DNA of 64,000 nucleotides from Paenibacillus aceris (GTDB lineage Bacteria > Bacillota > Bacilli > Paenibacillales > NBRC-103111), in NCBI RefSeq assembly GCF_017874035.1, contig NZ_JAGGKV010000003.1, positions 434,001 through 498,000 on the forward strand, in the 5' to 3' direction. How positions within the stretch are numbered: position 1 is the first letter of the stretch; every line of letters starts with the position of its first letter. This document shows, in pieces, positions 37,380 through 46,506 of the stretch. A program made the translations under genes and the position numbers. The notes beneath the pieces are model-generated. The model ran no database searches, had not been told where the DNA came from, and saw only the letters and a program-made list of their open reading frames with translations.

Positions 37380-38201
37380 TTACTTCACAGCACCTTGCGT
37401 AATGCCATTGATAATCCACTTTTGCGCGATCAGATATACGATAACCATCGGGGCAAGCGCGAGCAAATACGAGGCAAAAGCCAAGTTAAAGTCCGTGCTG
37501 AATTGACCTTGGAACACATACTGCACAAGAGGAAGTGTATACGATTCCGGTTTACCCAAAATAATGAGCGGCAGCATAAAATCATTCCACGTCGACAAAC
37601 AGCTTAAAATGGCGATGGTGGCATTAATCGGTGCGAGCAGCGGAAAAATAATTCGCCAGAAGGTTCCATAAGTTGAAGCACCGTCAACCGTAGCGGCTTC
37701 TTCCAATTCAAGCGGTATGGTGCGGATATAACCGACATATACAAAAATGTTAAAAGCGAGTCCGTACACAATGTAGAGAATAATTAACCCCGGCATGTTG
37801 TTCATATGCAAATCCGTTGTCAGTTTTACAATCGGAAGCATAATAATTTGGAAAGGAATGAACATCGCGCTAATGAAATAAAAATATAAGCCTTTAAAAA
37901 ACTTCTTGTTCATATTCCGCGCAATCGCATAGGAAACGAGCGAGTTGGTCAGAAGGATGAAACCAACGGAACATACGGTGATAACAAAGCTGTTCCCGAA
38001 AGCCGAGAAAAAGTTGGTCGCCTCAATGGCATTCGCAAAGTTCTCAAAGTGCAATCCCGTCGGCAGCGAAAAAACCGATTTCGCCATCTCCTCCGGATTT
38101 TTCAGTGCAATAGCAACCGCCATATATAAAGGGAACAAAATCAACAATGATCCCAGTGCGATCAAACTCGTGACGATCCAGTTCGTGGAGTGTTTTGTCA
38201 T
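37380..38201 (-). CDS. CUT1 sugar permease, MalG-like
   Basis: The 273-residue permease has six helices and the EAA motif EEAATVDGASTYGTFWRI (about residues 163-180). Its start overlaps the stop of the MalF-like gene by one base. It forms the second half of the alpha-glucoside channel. Confidence 0.9.
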   Translation of the reverse strand: MTKHSTNWIVTSLIALGSLLILFPLYMAVAIALKNPEEMAKSVFSLPTGLHFENFANAIEATNFFSAFGNSFVITVCSVGFILLTNSLVSYAIARNMNKKFFKGLYFYFISAMFIPFQIIMLPIVKLTTDLHMNNMPGLIILYIVYGLAFNIFVYVGYIRTIPLELEEAATVDGASTYGTFWRIIFPLLAPINATIAILSCLSTWNDFMLPLIILGKPESYTLPLVQYVFQGQFSTDFNLAFASYLLALAPMVIVYLIAQKWIINGITQGAVK

Positions 38202-39067
38202 TATGCTTCCATCTCCCGTTTCTGCAAAAATTTAAGCTGTACGACGGAGATGACCACAATCACGATAAAATAAATGACGGCATTCGCAGATTGGTAGGCA
38301 AATTCTCCGCCTTGAAAGCCGCCTTGATAAATCAAGAAGGCAATGGACTGTGTAGCGCGACCAGGTCCGCCTCCCGTCAATGCGACGATCTGGTCAAATA
38401 CCATTAGGGAACCCTTCATAGCCAGTACCATATTAATCGTGAAGAAGGAAGAGATCATCGGAAATGTGATTTTCCAAAACGTCTGCCATTTACCGGCCCC
38501 GTCCAAACTGGATGCTTCATAGATATCTTGTGGAATCGTTTGAAGTCCTGAGAGATAAAGAATCGTGTTAAACGCAATTCCTTGCCATACAGCTACGATA
38601 ACGATCCCGATCCAGGCCCATTGTTCATTGCCTAGAATGTTGGTGGACAGAAACTCGATTCCTAATTTCTCTCCCCACGTCGGAACAACGTTGGCAAATA
38701 GATAATTGAAAATATAACTGACAATAAGTACACCAAGCACGTTAGGGAGGAAGTAAACACCCCGGAAGAAATTACGGAATTTAATACGTGAGTTTAAACC
38801 TAATGCAATGAGCAAACTTATCACATTAATGAATATGGTAACGACGATAGCGTATTTAAAAGTAAACAAATACGAGTTAATCACATTGTCATCTTGAAAG
38901 AGGCTAATAAAATTCTTAAAGCCGACAAATTCATATCCTTCGCTGTACCCGTCCCAATTCGTAAATGCGTAATAAATGCCTTGTAAGGCAGGAAAGGTAT
39001 GAAATGCGAAAAATAGGAGCAAAGCTGGTATTGCCATGCTGTAAAACGCCGCTTTTTTTGAAACCAT
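38201..39067 (-). CDS. CUT1 sugar permease, MalF-like
   Basis: The 288-residue permease has six helices and the EAA motif YEASSLDGAGKWQTFWKI (about residues 187-204). It starts at ATG 39067 behind GAGGATC. It sits between the binding-protein gene and the MalG-like gene, and the coupled ATPase is not in the operon, as is common for CUT1 systems that share an MsmX-type ATPase. Confidence 0.9.
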   Translation of the reverse strand: MVSKKAAFYSMAIPALLLFFAFHTFPALQGIYYAFTNWDGYSEGYEFVGFKNFISLFQDDNVINSYLFTFKYAIVVTIFINVISLLIALGLNSRIKFRNFFRGVYFLPNVLGVLIVSYIFNYLFANVVPTWGEKLGIEFLSTNILGNEQWAWIGIVIVAVWQGIAFNTILYLSGLQTIPQDIYEASSLDGAGKWQTFWKITFPMISSFFTINMVLAMKGSLMVFDQIVALTGGGPGRATQSIAFLIYQGGFQGGEFAYQSANAVIYFIVIVVISVVQLKFLQKREMEA

Positions 39068-39135
39068 GATGATCCTCCTTTAATAAATAGGGAGAGAGCG
39101 CCTTACGGCGCTCTTCTTCTATGTGCAGTCGGCGC

Positions 39136-40404
39136 TTATTTGCGGCTAGCAACTTTATCCCACTCGGTATCAAATTGTTTCACATAAGCATTTACATCTT
39201 TTTTCTGCAGGTAGCTTTGGATAATGGTGTCCGCTTTAACAGCACCAGGAATGTAGTGATCGGAGAAGTCTTCAATGGCGCCGCTCGTGAACGAAGCATT
39301 CAGATCCTGTACGCTTGCATCGGTTTGATTCACGTTTTTGACGGCAGAGAAAGCTTTTTGCTCATCGATGTACGTTTGAACGTTCTCAGCTTTCAGCATA
39401 AATTCAATAAACTTCTTAGCTTCTTCAGGATGCTTGCTATTTTTGGAAATAGTCAGCAATGTATCAACGCCGGAAATAACTTTATTCTTAGACGGGTCGT
39501 TAGTAGCAGGGAATGGGAACACACCCAAATCTATGCTTGGATTTGCTTTTTTAATTTCCGGAATGGCCCATACACCTTGCAGGTACATCGCGGATTCGCC
39601 TTTAGCGAAAGCAGTGTTACCATCGTTGTAGCCCTTGCCCATCATATCCTTTTGACCAAAATCCAGCAGCTTTAATTGTTTGTCAGCTACTTCACGGAAT
39701 TCTGGGCTGTCAAACTTAACGGAGCCTTTAGATCTTTTATCATAGAAATCAATGCCCACGATGTCAGTCGATAAGGAGTTAAAAGGCACCATCACCGTCC
39801 AAGAGTCTTTAATCGTCAGATAGAACGGAGTTTTACCGGCATCTTTGACCTTTTGCGCGGTAGCCAGCAACTCATCCCAAGTTTTGGGAACGCTTAACCC
39901 CAACTCTTTAAACATGGTCTTATTGTAAATAACGCCACTTGCATTAGCTGTAAAAGGAATAGCGTATAGCTGCTCGCTACCTGTTAGCTTCTTCAACATG
40001 CTTATATAGGAAGGCTGGATATTCGCTGTAAGGGAATCGTTCGAAAAATCAGTAAATAAACCGCTTTTGGATAGTTGAGCGAACGTATCCGTTGCTCCAA
40101 GACCAATGATATCAGGCACGTCCTTTTTGGCGACGCGTGTTTTCAAAACGGTTTCCGCATCTGGCGGGTTCACTTGTGTCACTGTGATGTTCGGATTCGC
40201 ATCGTTAAACTTTTTTACGAGAGCATCAAAAGAAGCTTTAGCTTCCGTCTTATTCTGGAAAAACTCCAGCTTTACTTTCTCCCCATTCGCAGCAGGAGCT
40301 GCCGTGTTGGAAGCAGCTTCACTATTCGTCTTTCCGCCTCCGCAGCCTGCAAGTACTGAAAGTGCAAGGACACTTGTAAAAATAGTTGTAACTGTTTTTT
40401 TCAT
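39136..40404 (-). CDS. Alpha-glucoside-binding lipoprotein (CUT1)
   Basis: The protein of about 422 residues has a lipobox VLAGCG (Cys about residue 21) and a family 1 binding domain starting VKLEFFQNKTEAKASFDALV. GGAGG precedes the ATG at 40404. Located directly downstream of a LacI gene, with two palindromic operators between them, it is the first structural gene of the alpha-glucoside operon. Confidence 0.85.
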   Translation of the reverse strand: MKKTVTTIFTSVLALSVLAGCGGGKTNSEAASNTAAPAANGEKVKLEFFQNKTEAKASFDALVKKFNDANPNITVTQVNPPDAETVLKTRVAKKDVPDIIGLGATDTFAQLSKSGLFTDFSNDSLTANIQPSYISMLKKLTGSEQLYAIPFTANASGVIYNKTMFKELGLSVPKTWDELLATAQKVKDAGKTPFYLTIKDSWTVMVPFNSLSTDIVGIDFYDKRSKGSVKFDSPEFREVADKQLKLLDFGQKDMMGKGYNDGNTAFAKGESAMYLQGVWAIPEIKKANPSIDLGVFPFPATNDPSKNKVISGVDTLLTISKNSKHPEEAKKFIEFMLKAENVQTYIDEQKAFSAVKNVNQTDASVQDLNASFTSGAIEDFSDHYIPGAVKADTIIQSYLQKKDVNAYVKQFDTEWDKVASRK

Positions 40405-40458
40405 CGAGGAAACCTCCATTTTATAATGAAATATGAGTAAGTCTGAACTTCATCGTGA

Positions 40459-40471
40459 GTAAACGTTTAAC
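40459..40471. promoter_or_regulatory. LacI-type operator 1
   Basis: GTAAACGTTTAAC is a near-perfect palindrome about 55 bases upstream of the binding-protein start codon. The same core (TAAACGTTTA) recurs at 40579 and 41668. Confidence 0.65.
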
Positions 40472-40578
40472 CTATTCAGAAAAAAAATAGTCCCTATAAA
40501 TTGCTATACATCACCACCCTTAAAAAGTAAATCATGTTTAATTTCCAATATTCCAAGTGCTTAGAAGCACATATTCTA

Positions 40579-40591
40579 GTTAAACGTTTAC
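40579..40591. promoter_or_regulatory. LacI-type operator 2
   Basis: GTTAAACGTTTAC lies just after the LacI gene stop and carries the shared TAAACGTTTA core on both strands. Confidence 0.65.
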
Positions 40592-40617
40592 TGAAAAATC
40601 TGAAAAAGAAGCCCTTT

Positions 40618-41628
40618 TCAAGGCTTGGATCGCACTGTTTGTCTTTCCACCAGATGATGGCTGACAATGCTGCTCGACACTTGCGTTTCACTTTCTTCAA
40701 TTAATGCAATTAATTTTTCCGATGCCATGCGTCCCATCATTGTCAATGGTTGATGTATGGTAGTCAGTGGCGGATAGACCATTCTGGCAAACTTTAAATC
40801 ATCGTAACCTATGATCGAAAGATCCTCCGGAATCTTGAGCCCTTGTTCAAAGGCATAATTCATTGCACCTATGGCCATCTCATCGCTTGCTGCGAACACT
40901 GCTGTAAAAGGAGGCGCTTCTGCCAGCAGCTTTTTCATAGCTTTCCTGCTGCTCTCCAGCTCAAATTCACCAAATGCTACTCGCGATTCGGTGTATTCAA
41001 TTCCATTGTCAGTCAAAGCTTGACGATACCCATCTAAGCGTGGATAACCTGCTATCTGATCCTTAAGCGAACCGCTGATCATAGCGATCTCACGGTGCCC
41101 CTTCTGAATGAGATAGGCCGTCGCATGATAGGCTGCTTGCCGATCATCGACCTTGACATATGGTATCATATGTTTCTGAGACATCGTATTAACAAGTATG
41201 ACGGGGACTCGCATTTCCTTGATCGCTTGAAAGTATTCATCCTTAAGCACTTCACTTGTGAAGACAATTCCATCTACCTGCTTCTCCCTTAGGACTTGCA
41301 GATATTTCATCGTGCGCTTGCCTTCTTCAGCCGTATTGCACACAATGACACTGAACCCTCTTGCTTGAGCAATTTCCTCAATGCCGTGAAGAATATCAGA
41401 TGAGAAGCTGCTGGACACATCCGGGAACAGAACACCAATTGTCTGGGTCCTCTTATTAACGAGCCCTCTTGCAATCGCGTTAGGTTGATACCCCAGCTCT
41501 TCCACTGCCCGCATGACCTTATGTTTGGTCTGATCTGAATAGCCGGCGAGGTTATGAAGCACTCGGGAAACCGTAGCGACAGAAACATCAGCTGCCTTGG
41601 CCACATCTTTTATTGTCGGGGGATTCAT
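40618..41628 (-). CDS. LacI-family regulator of the alpha-glucoside operon
   Basis: The 336-residue repressor has an N-terminal helix-turn-helix (IKDVAKAADVSVATVSRVLH) and a periplasmic-binding-like effector domain. The same operator palindrome occurs before this gene and twice before the binding-protein gene, indicating autoregulation plus control of the transporter. It is in the same orientation as the operon. Confidence 0.9.
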   Translation of the reverse strand: MNPPTIKDVAKAADVSVATVSRVLHNLAGYSDQTKHKVMRAVEELGYQPNAIARGLVNKRTQTIGVLFPDVSSSFSSDILHGIEEIAQARGFSVIVCNTAEEGKRTMKYLQVLREKQVDGIVFTSEVLKDEYFQAIKEMRVPVILVNTMSQKHMIPYVKVDDRQAAYHATAYLIQKGHREIAMISGSLKDQIAGYPRLDGYRQALTDNGIEYTESRVAFGEFELESSRKAMKKLLAEAPPFTAVFAASDEMAIGAMNYAFEQGLKIPEDLSIIGYDDLKFARMVYPPLTTIHQPLTMMGRMASEKLIALIEESETQVSSSIVSHHLVERQTVRSKP

Positions 41629-41667
41629 AACGTTAATTACCTACTTTGCATAACATCTTTTAGTTAC

Positions 41668-41680
41668 GTAAACGTTTAAG
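41668..41680. promoter_or_regulatory. LacI-type operator 3
   Basis: GTAAACGTTTAAG, about 40 bases upstream of the LacI start codon, is the third copy of the palindrome. Confidence 0.65.
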
Positions 41681-41765
41681 TAATCTTAGAATAGTCTCCT
41701 GTTAAAAGTTTGTCAAATACTTTTTAAATCGCTTACAACTTCCAACTTTCATTTCATCTATCAAA

Positions 41766-41801
41766 AATAAAAAAGAAGCTGATCATTGATCATGGCTTCT
41801 T
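41766..41801 (-). terminator. Terminator after the 56-residue membrane-protein gene
   Basis: On the minus strand AAGAAGC and GCTTCTT pair around a TGATCA-rich inner stem and are followed by TTTTATTTTT. It lies about 155 bases beyond the 56-residue ORF stop. Confidence 0.65.
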
Positions 41802-41955
41802 CATTCTTCACGGCTGAAACATTAAGAATTCAATAACATCTTATACGCGCATTTCGCTATTCACGGCTGTCTTCTGAGGTTCCTGTAACAATCTTTTTGA
41901 AAAAAAATCATATTTACAAGGATTATTGGAAAAATATAACGATCAAACTCACGTC

Positions 41956-42126
41956 TCATTGCCGTCTCAATTCCTTGAACTTCTGAATGAATTGCTTCCC
42001 TTTAAGGTGATACCAAACGATAACAGGGGCTAAGAAGTTGATACCCAGCACACTGCCAACGACAATCCACATAAACCACTCCGTGTTCAGGATAGACAGG
42101 TAGATGGGGGAATGATAAAAGTCCAT
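41956..42126 (-). CDS. 56-residue single-pass membrane protein
   Basis: The ORF begins MDFYHSPIYLSILNTEWF, has a hydrophobic segment (about residues 18-38) and a basic tail ending FKELRRQ. GAGAGGAG lies eight bases before the ATG, and a terminator lies downstream. It is divergent from the second ger operon. It is below the usual annotation cutoff, and no family is recognised. Being next to germination genes suggests a spore role but does not prove it. Confidence 0.6.
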   Translation of the reverse strand: MDFYHSPIYLSILNTEWFMWIVVGSVLGINFLAPVIVWYHLKGKQFIQKFKELRRQ

Positions 42127-42193
42127 TCAAGCTGCTCCTCTCTCATGATTTGAAATTTTGTATTAGTGTAGCCAGCAACGGGGGGTGACATCC

Positions 42194-43714
42194 GTGCAGG
42201 AAATGAAGCAAGAACTCGTAAGGTTAACTTGGCCTGACAAAACCGCGGCCATTGAGGAATTGTTAGGCCATAGTGTCGATTTGCAGCGCCGCGATTTTAT
42301 GTTTTGCGGCAATCCGGAATTTCCCGGCTGCTGCTTCTACTTGGAGGGACTGGCGGATGCGACGGTCATTGACACGGCGTTGAAGGCGCTCGTCGTCTCG
42401 GGCACCGAACTGGTGGAGGAACCGGGACTGCTGGCCACGGCGGAGGAAATCATCAGCAGCCTGATGTTTAATGCGGCTATCCAAGCATGCAATACGCTGG
42501 CTGTCGGTGTGGAAGGGATTCTCTCCGGCGATACGCTCATCCTGATTGAAGGCGTGGAACAAACGCTGCTCGTCAGCTCGAAAGGATGGAAGGATCGCAG
42601 CGTGGAAGAGCCATCCTCGGAAAATAACGTCCGCGGCCCACGCGACGGCTTTACGGAAAGCATCCGCACGAATACGGCGCTTGTCCGCAGAAGGATTAAA
42701 GATCCGATGCTGCGGATGGACGGGATGGTCATCGGGACGAGATCGAAGACGAATATCAATATCGCGTATATCCAGGACTTGGTCAAAGCGGGGCTTGTCG
42801 ATGAGGTCAAGCGGCGGCTTTCTCACATAAAGATCGACGCGATTCTCGAAAGCGGCTATATCGAGGAAATGATCGAGGACGCACCGTTTTCACCGTTTAA
42901 TACGATCCAGAGCTCGGAGCGGCCGGACAAGGTAGCCTCCGCCTTGCTGGAGGGCAGAGTAGCGATCTTTACAGACAATACGCCGGTGGTTTTAATTGTG
43001 CCCACATTTTTTTGGCAGTTCATTCAAGCGCCGGACGATTATTATAACAGGTACTGGGTAGGTTCATTTTTTCGAATTGTGCGCTACCTGGCCTTCCTAA
43101 TATCTTTGATGCTGCCCTCCATCTATGTGATGCTTGTTTCCTTCCATCATGAGATGATTCCGACCGCGCTTGCGCTGACGATTGCTTCCGGTCGTGAGGT
43201 TGTGCCATTCCCCGTGCTGCTGGAGGCAGTCATGATGGAGCTTGCCTTCGAGCTCATGCGCGAAGCCGGACTTCGCATGCCGAAGCCGATCGGACAAGCC
43301 GTGAGCATCGTCGGCTCGCTTATTATCGGACAAGCGGCGGTACAAGCAGGTCTGGTATCGCCCTTCATGGTCATCGTCATCGCCATTACCGGGATTTCCT
43401 CCTTTGCGATTCCCAGCTATTCTTCATCGCTGGCGCTGCGCATTTTCCGTTTTCCCTTACTCATCGCTTCGGGCACGCTGGGACTCCTTGGATTCTCCGG
43501 CATGTTCTTCATCCTTCTGCTTCACGCGCTCTCGATCCGCTCGTTCGGCGAATCGTATTTGTCGCCAGCCAGTCCTTTCCGCGAAGTGGATCAGCGGGAT
43601 ATGATGCTCCGATTTCCGCTTTGGATGCTCGATCAGCGGCCGGCATTCGCCCAAGATACACAACGGATGAGCGATCAACAGAAGCCGCATGTGCCGGAGG
43701 AACAAGAGACATGA
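42194..43714 (+). CDS. GerA-type germinant receptor, A subunit (second operon)
   Basis: The protein of about 506 residues shares the A-subunit motifs: EEPSSENNVRGPRDGFTE, ILESGYIEE, IEDAPFSPFNTIQ and about five membrane helices from residue 290. It is clearly paralogous to the A subunit at 17435. A GTG at 42194 is about eight bases after a GGGGGG site; the GTG at 42185 and ATG at 42203 are alternatives. First gene of an A-C-B operon. The C-terminal tail is longer and Gln/Glu-rich. Confidence 0.85.
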   Translation: MQEMKQELVRLTWPDKTAAIEELLGHSVDLQRRDFMFCGNPEFPGCCFYLEGLADATVIDTALKALVVSGTELVEEPGLLATAEEIISSLMFNAAIQACNTLAVGVEGILSGDTLILIEGVEQTLLVSSKGWKDRSVEEPSSENNVRGPRDGFTESIRTNTALVRRRIKDPMLRMDGMVIGTRSKTNINIAYIQDLVKAGLVDEVKRRLSHIKIDAILESGYIEEMIEDAPFSPFNTIQSSERPDKVASALLEGRVAIFTDNTPVVLIVPTFFWQFIQAPDDYYNRYWVGSFFRIVRYLAFLISLMLPSIYVMLVSFHHEMIPTALALTIASGREVVPFPVLLEAVMMELAFELMREAGLRMPKPIGQAVSIVGSLIIGQAAVQAGLVSPFMVIVIAITGISSFAIPSYSSSLALRIFRFPLLIASGTLGLLGFSGMFFILLLHALSIRSFGESYLSPASPFREVDQRDMMLRFPLWMLDQRPAFAQDTQRMSDQQKPHVPEEQET

Positions 43715-44898
43715 GAAGACTACTTTGCTTACTCCTAGCGATCTTGCTCCTGCTGCTCACCACCTCCTGCTACGGCTTACGGCAGATCAACGAATTGGCG
43801 ATCGTCACAGCAGTCGGCCTGGACGTTGGCAAAGAACCCGGCAGCGTCAAACTGTCCGTGCAAATTATTCGTCCGGCGGATGCACGCGGACAAACAGGCG
43901 CCCCTTCGGGCGGCACAGGAGAACCGATTTATTCCGTCAGCGCAGAAGGCAAAAGTATTTTCGAAGCCATCCGCAATCTGGGGCACTTTACTTCGCGGCG
44001 CGTCTATTGGGCGCACAATTTCTTGATTGTGATGCATGAAAGCTATGCTCGAAGAGGCATCGCAGATATGATTGATTTTTTCACGAGAAACCATGAACTT
44101 CGCATGAATACATGGGTCACAGTAACGCCGGATTCACCGAGTGAGGTAATCTCGACAATTACAGGCCTGGAGGTTGTGCCCGGCGAGGCGGTTGACCGCC
44201 TGTTCCGCAATGTGCAAATCGTAGGACTTGCACCCGCCAGTAATATGATGAATTTGGAAGAAGCCTATTTGAGCCGCTCCGTGGAACCGGTCATTGCCCA
44301 GGTGCGGCTCGTACCTAGGGGGATTTCCAATAAGAAGCCAGAGCAGCACGGCTCGATCAAGCAGGTGGATTTGGAGGGAGCAGCGGCTTTTATAAATGAC
44401 AAGATGGTTGGGTGGCTTTCACCGAAGGAGACCAAGGGGTTAATGTTTTTCTTGCAGAAGCTGGAAAGCGGTATTGAGGTGGTTCCATGCCCGAATAATC
44501 AAGATAAAATTGTGACAATGGAATTTAAAGATATTGCATTCAAAGTAAAGCCATCCTATACGGACAAGCTTCCTAGCTTCCTTATTCGACTAATGATCAA
44601 GGCGGATGTTGTGGAGAACAACTGCGGGGCTCCCATGACGGATTTACGCGAAGAAACCGAGGATGCGCTTGAGGCCAAGTTGTCTTCCGAGATTCAAAGC
44701 GTCTTGACCAAAGCGCAGCAGCACTACCATTCCGACTTCCTGAAACTTGGAGACGTTTTTCGCAACAAGTTTCCGATGGAGTGGAAGCTACTCGGCTCAG
44801 AATGGGGGACTGCGTTCTCCAAGGCACAAACAACCGTTGAGATCAAGACAACGATTAAGTCTACCGTGCTGAAAGCGGCAGAGCAGGGGGTTAAATGA
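43711..44898 (+). CDS. GerA-type C subunit, Ger(x)C lipoprotein (second operon)
   Basis: The protein of about 395 residues has a lipoprotein signal ending LTTSC (Cys about 20) followed by YGLRQINELAIVTAVG, the Ger(x)C start. ATG 43711 overlaps the A gene by four bases (ATGA) and follows GGAGG. It contains the usual C-domain with DALEAKLSSEIQSVLTKAQQ. In this operon the C gene precedes the B gene. Confidence 0.85.
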   Translation: MRRLLCLLLAILLLLLTTSCYGLRQINELAIVTAVGLDVGKEPGSVKLSVQIIRPADARGQTGAPSGGTGEPIYSVSAEGKSIFEAIRNLGHFTSRRVYWAHNFLIVMHESYARRGIADMIDFFTRNHELRMNTWVTVTPDSPSEVISTITGLEVVPGEAVDRLFRNVQIVGLAPASNMMNLEEAYLSRSVEPVIAQVRLVPRGISNKKPEQHGSIKQVDLEGAAAFINDKMVGWLSPKETKGLMFFLQKLESGIEVVPCPNNQDKIVTMEFKDIAFKVKPSYTDKLPSFLIRLMIKADVVENNCGAPMTDLREETEDALEAKLSSEIQSVLTKAQQHYHSDFLKLGDVFRNKFPMEWKLLGSEWGTAFSKAQTTVEIKTTIKSTVLKAAEQGVK

Positions 44899-46004
44899 AA
44901 AAGCTACAGATTACAAACGGCATGTTCATTGCGATGGTTGTTAATGTGATCTTCGCCAAGGCGATCGGCGTAACGCAAGGGGTACTGGCACGTGCCGTCG
45001 GCCATGACATGTGGGTGGCGACGTTGCTGGGAACACTGCAAGGTGCGGCCATGATGTATGTGACGTACATCGTTCTGCGCAGAACTCCGCATCTCAACTA
45101 TATCGAACTAAGCGCGCTGCTGCTCGGCAAATGGTTCGGCAAAATCATAGCGCTGTTGATCTTCGTCTTCTTCTTGGGGGAATTCGGACCGATCATGATT
45201 ACTTTCGTGTATCATTTGAAGGACTACTTTCTCCCTGAGGCGCCGGTCTGGCTCTTTACGGTTTCTTCGCTGATCGTTGGCGCGATCGGCTGTTACTACG
45301 GCCTGGAAGTGATGGGGCGCATTGCACTGATCGGGCTGCTTTTTATTTTTCTGCTGAACACACTGATTATTCTCGGCTCAACCAATGAATTCGATATTCG
45401 AAATTTACTGCCGTTTCTAGAGCATGGCTTTCTCCGTACAGCTGAAGCGAGCCTGCACTTTGATGTAGATTGGGCGCTCGCCGTCATGCTCGGCTCGCTG
45501 ATCATACCGTACGTGAGCGGTACGGCAGCACGTGGCGGCCAGCTAAGTGTAATCAGCATACTTGCGAGCGGCATGCTTGTCATCATTTGGGCAATTCTGG
45601 AGGGCGCGGTCTTATCGGCAGAGGTAACGAGCCAGTACACGATCTCCTGCATGAAATTGGCGAGGAATGCGCATATCGGTAACTTTTTGCAGCGGTATGA
45701 AATGATTATGATCGCACTTTATTCCGTTTCGGTTCTGTTCGAAGTCATGTTCTGCATCTATGGTTCGTCGGTTAGCCTATCCAGTATCCTGGGCTTGAAG
45801 AGCAATAAAGCCATGATCCTGCCTGTTTGCCTCATTCTCGGTGTGTTCGGGACATGGATTGTAGAGGATCATTTTCGCGCAATTGATTATTTGGAACACG
45901 GTTGGCCAAAAATTGCGTTGCCCATCGCATTTGGGTTGCCGCTGCTTCTGTTGGGGCTGAGGCTGCTGCTTCGGAAGAAGCTGGATGGCATCGCTTCATC
46001 CTAA
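44895..46004 (+). CDS. GerA-type B subunit, germination permease (second operon)
   Basis: The 369-residue membrane protein has ten helices of the endospore germination permease family and starts KKLQITNGMFIAMVV. It overlaps the C gene by four bases (ATGA). It completes the receptor of the second ger operon and is divergent in sequence from both B subunits of the first operon. Confidence 0.85.
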   Translation: MKKLQITNGMFIAMVVNVIFAKAIGVTQGVLARAVGHDMWVATLLGTLQGAAMMYVTYIVLRRTPHLNYIELSALLLGKWFGKIIALLIFVFFLGEFGPIMITFVYHLKDYFLPEAPVWLFTVSSLIVGAIGCYYGLEVMGRIALIGLLFIFLLNTLIILGSTNEFDIRNLLPFLEHGFLRTAEASLHFDVDWALAVMLGSLIIPYVSGTAARGGQLSVISILASGMLVIIWAILEGAVLSAEVTSQYTISCMKLARNAHIGNFLQRYEMIMIALYSVSVLFEVMFCIYGSSVSLSSILGLKSNKAMILPVCLILGVFGTWIVEDHFRAIDYLEHGWPKIALPIAFGLPLLLLGLRLLLRKKLDGIASS

Positions 46005-46021
46005 TTGAGGGGATGCTGTGA

Positions 46022-46093
46022 CTAATTGAAAAACACGACACCTAATACCCCTGATAATAAAATCGCTGCCATCGGATGCATTTTATATTTCAT
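46022..46093 (-). CDS. Candidate 23-residue membrane peptide
   Basis: The ORF begins MKYKMHPMAAILLSG and is mostly hydrophobic to its end. GGAAGG lies six bases before the ATG. It is convergent with the last gene of the second ger operon. The length and site make it plausible, but it is too short for confidence. Confidence 0.35.
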   Translation of the reverse strand: MKYKMHPMAAILLSGVLGVVFFN

Positions 46094-46365
46094 GATTCGC
46101 CTTCCAATATATCTAAATTCTTATAGATTTTGCTTTTCTTAATTTTGAGCTACACCTTATCACGACATCGTCAGCTTCCGTGCCTGTGCCGATGGGATCT
46201 TGCAAAGACGCATCCTTGCACGTTATCTTCAGCGAGCGCAGATGCATAAGGATCTCATTCTCTATACAACGTGCTGCAAAGTTTCGTTATGATTATTATG
46301 ACAGAGGTTATTACAGAGCTTTTTAAGTAAAATTTTCATTTAATTTTTCTACTCCATTTTTTAAA

Positions 46366-46404
46366 AAATCCCGATGTATCAAGGCTTTGAGCCACATCGG
46401 GATT
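46366..46404 (-). terminator. Terminator of the methyltransferase gene
   Basis: AATCCCGATGT and ACATCGGGATT form an 11-bp stem with an inner GGCT/AGCC hairpin; on the minus strand a T run follows. Confidence 0.75.
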
Positions 46405-46415
46405 GATCTAAGTAG

Positions 46416-46468
46416 TGACAAAACTACGTTCAAAATCTATGACAAATGACGTTCCAAACGGTGACAAA
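46416..46468. repeat. Three imperfect TGACAAA repeats
   Basis: TGACAAA begins at 46416, 46440 and 46462, and an ACGTTC(C)AAA block follows the first two copies. The units are 22-24 bases long and degenerate. Function unknown. Confidence 0.45.
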
Positions 46469-46506
46469 GTGAAATACAACTCACATTCATTCACCGCAAT
46501 CCGCCC

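Larger units (their letters stand above)
41629..41955. other. Intergenic stretch upstream of the alpha-glucoside LacI gene
   Basis: This 327-base stretch lies between the LacI gene start and the stop of a small membrane-protein gene. It holds the operator at 41668 and a terminator at 41766-41801; otherwise I see no coding frame. Confidence 0.6.
46094..46506. other. Intergenic stretch with terminator and imperfect tandem repeats
   Basis: This 413-base stretch holds the terminator of the methyltransferase gene at 46366-46404 and three TGACAAA-type repeats at 46416-46468. The rest (46094-46365) shows no convincing frame or RNA gene. Confidence 0.6.

Noticed and set aside
42263-42826. Long open frame (187 codons) on the minus strand inside the second gerA A-subunit gene
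   Set aside because: It is a shadow of the GC-rich A-subunit gene on the opposite strand; it has no ribosome binding site and no recognisable domain.
46366-46404. Hairpin as a possible leader or attenuator
   Set aside because: The T run is on the minus strand and directly after the methyltransferase gene, so a simple terminator explains it.
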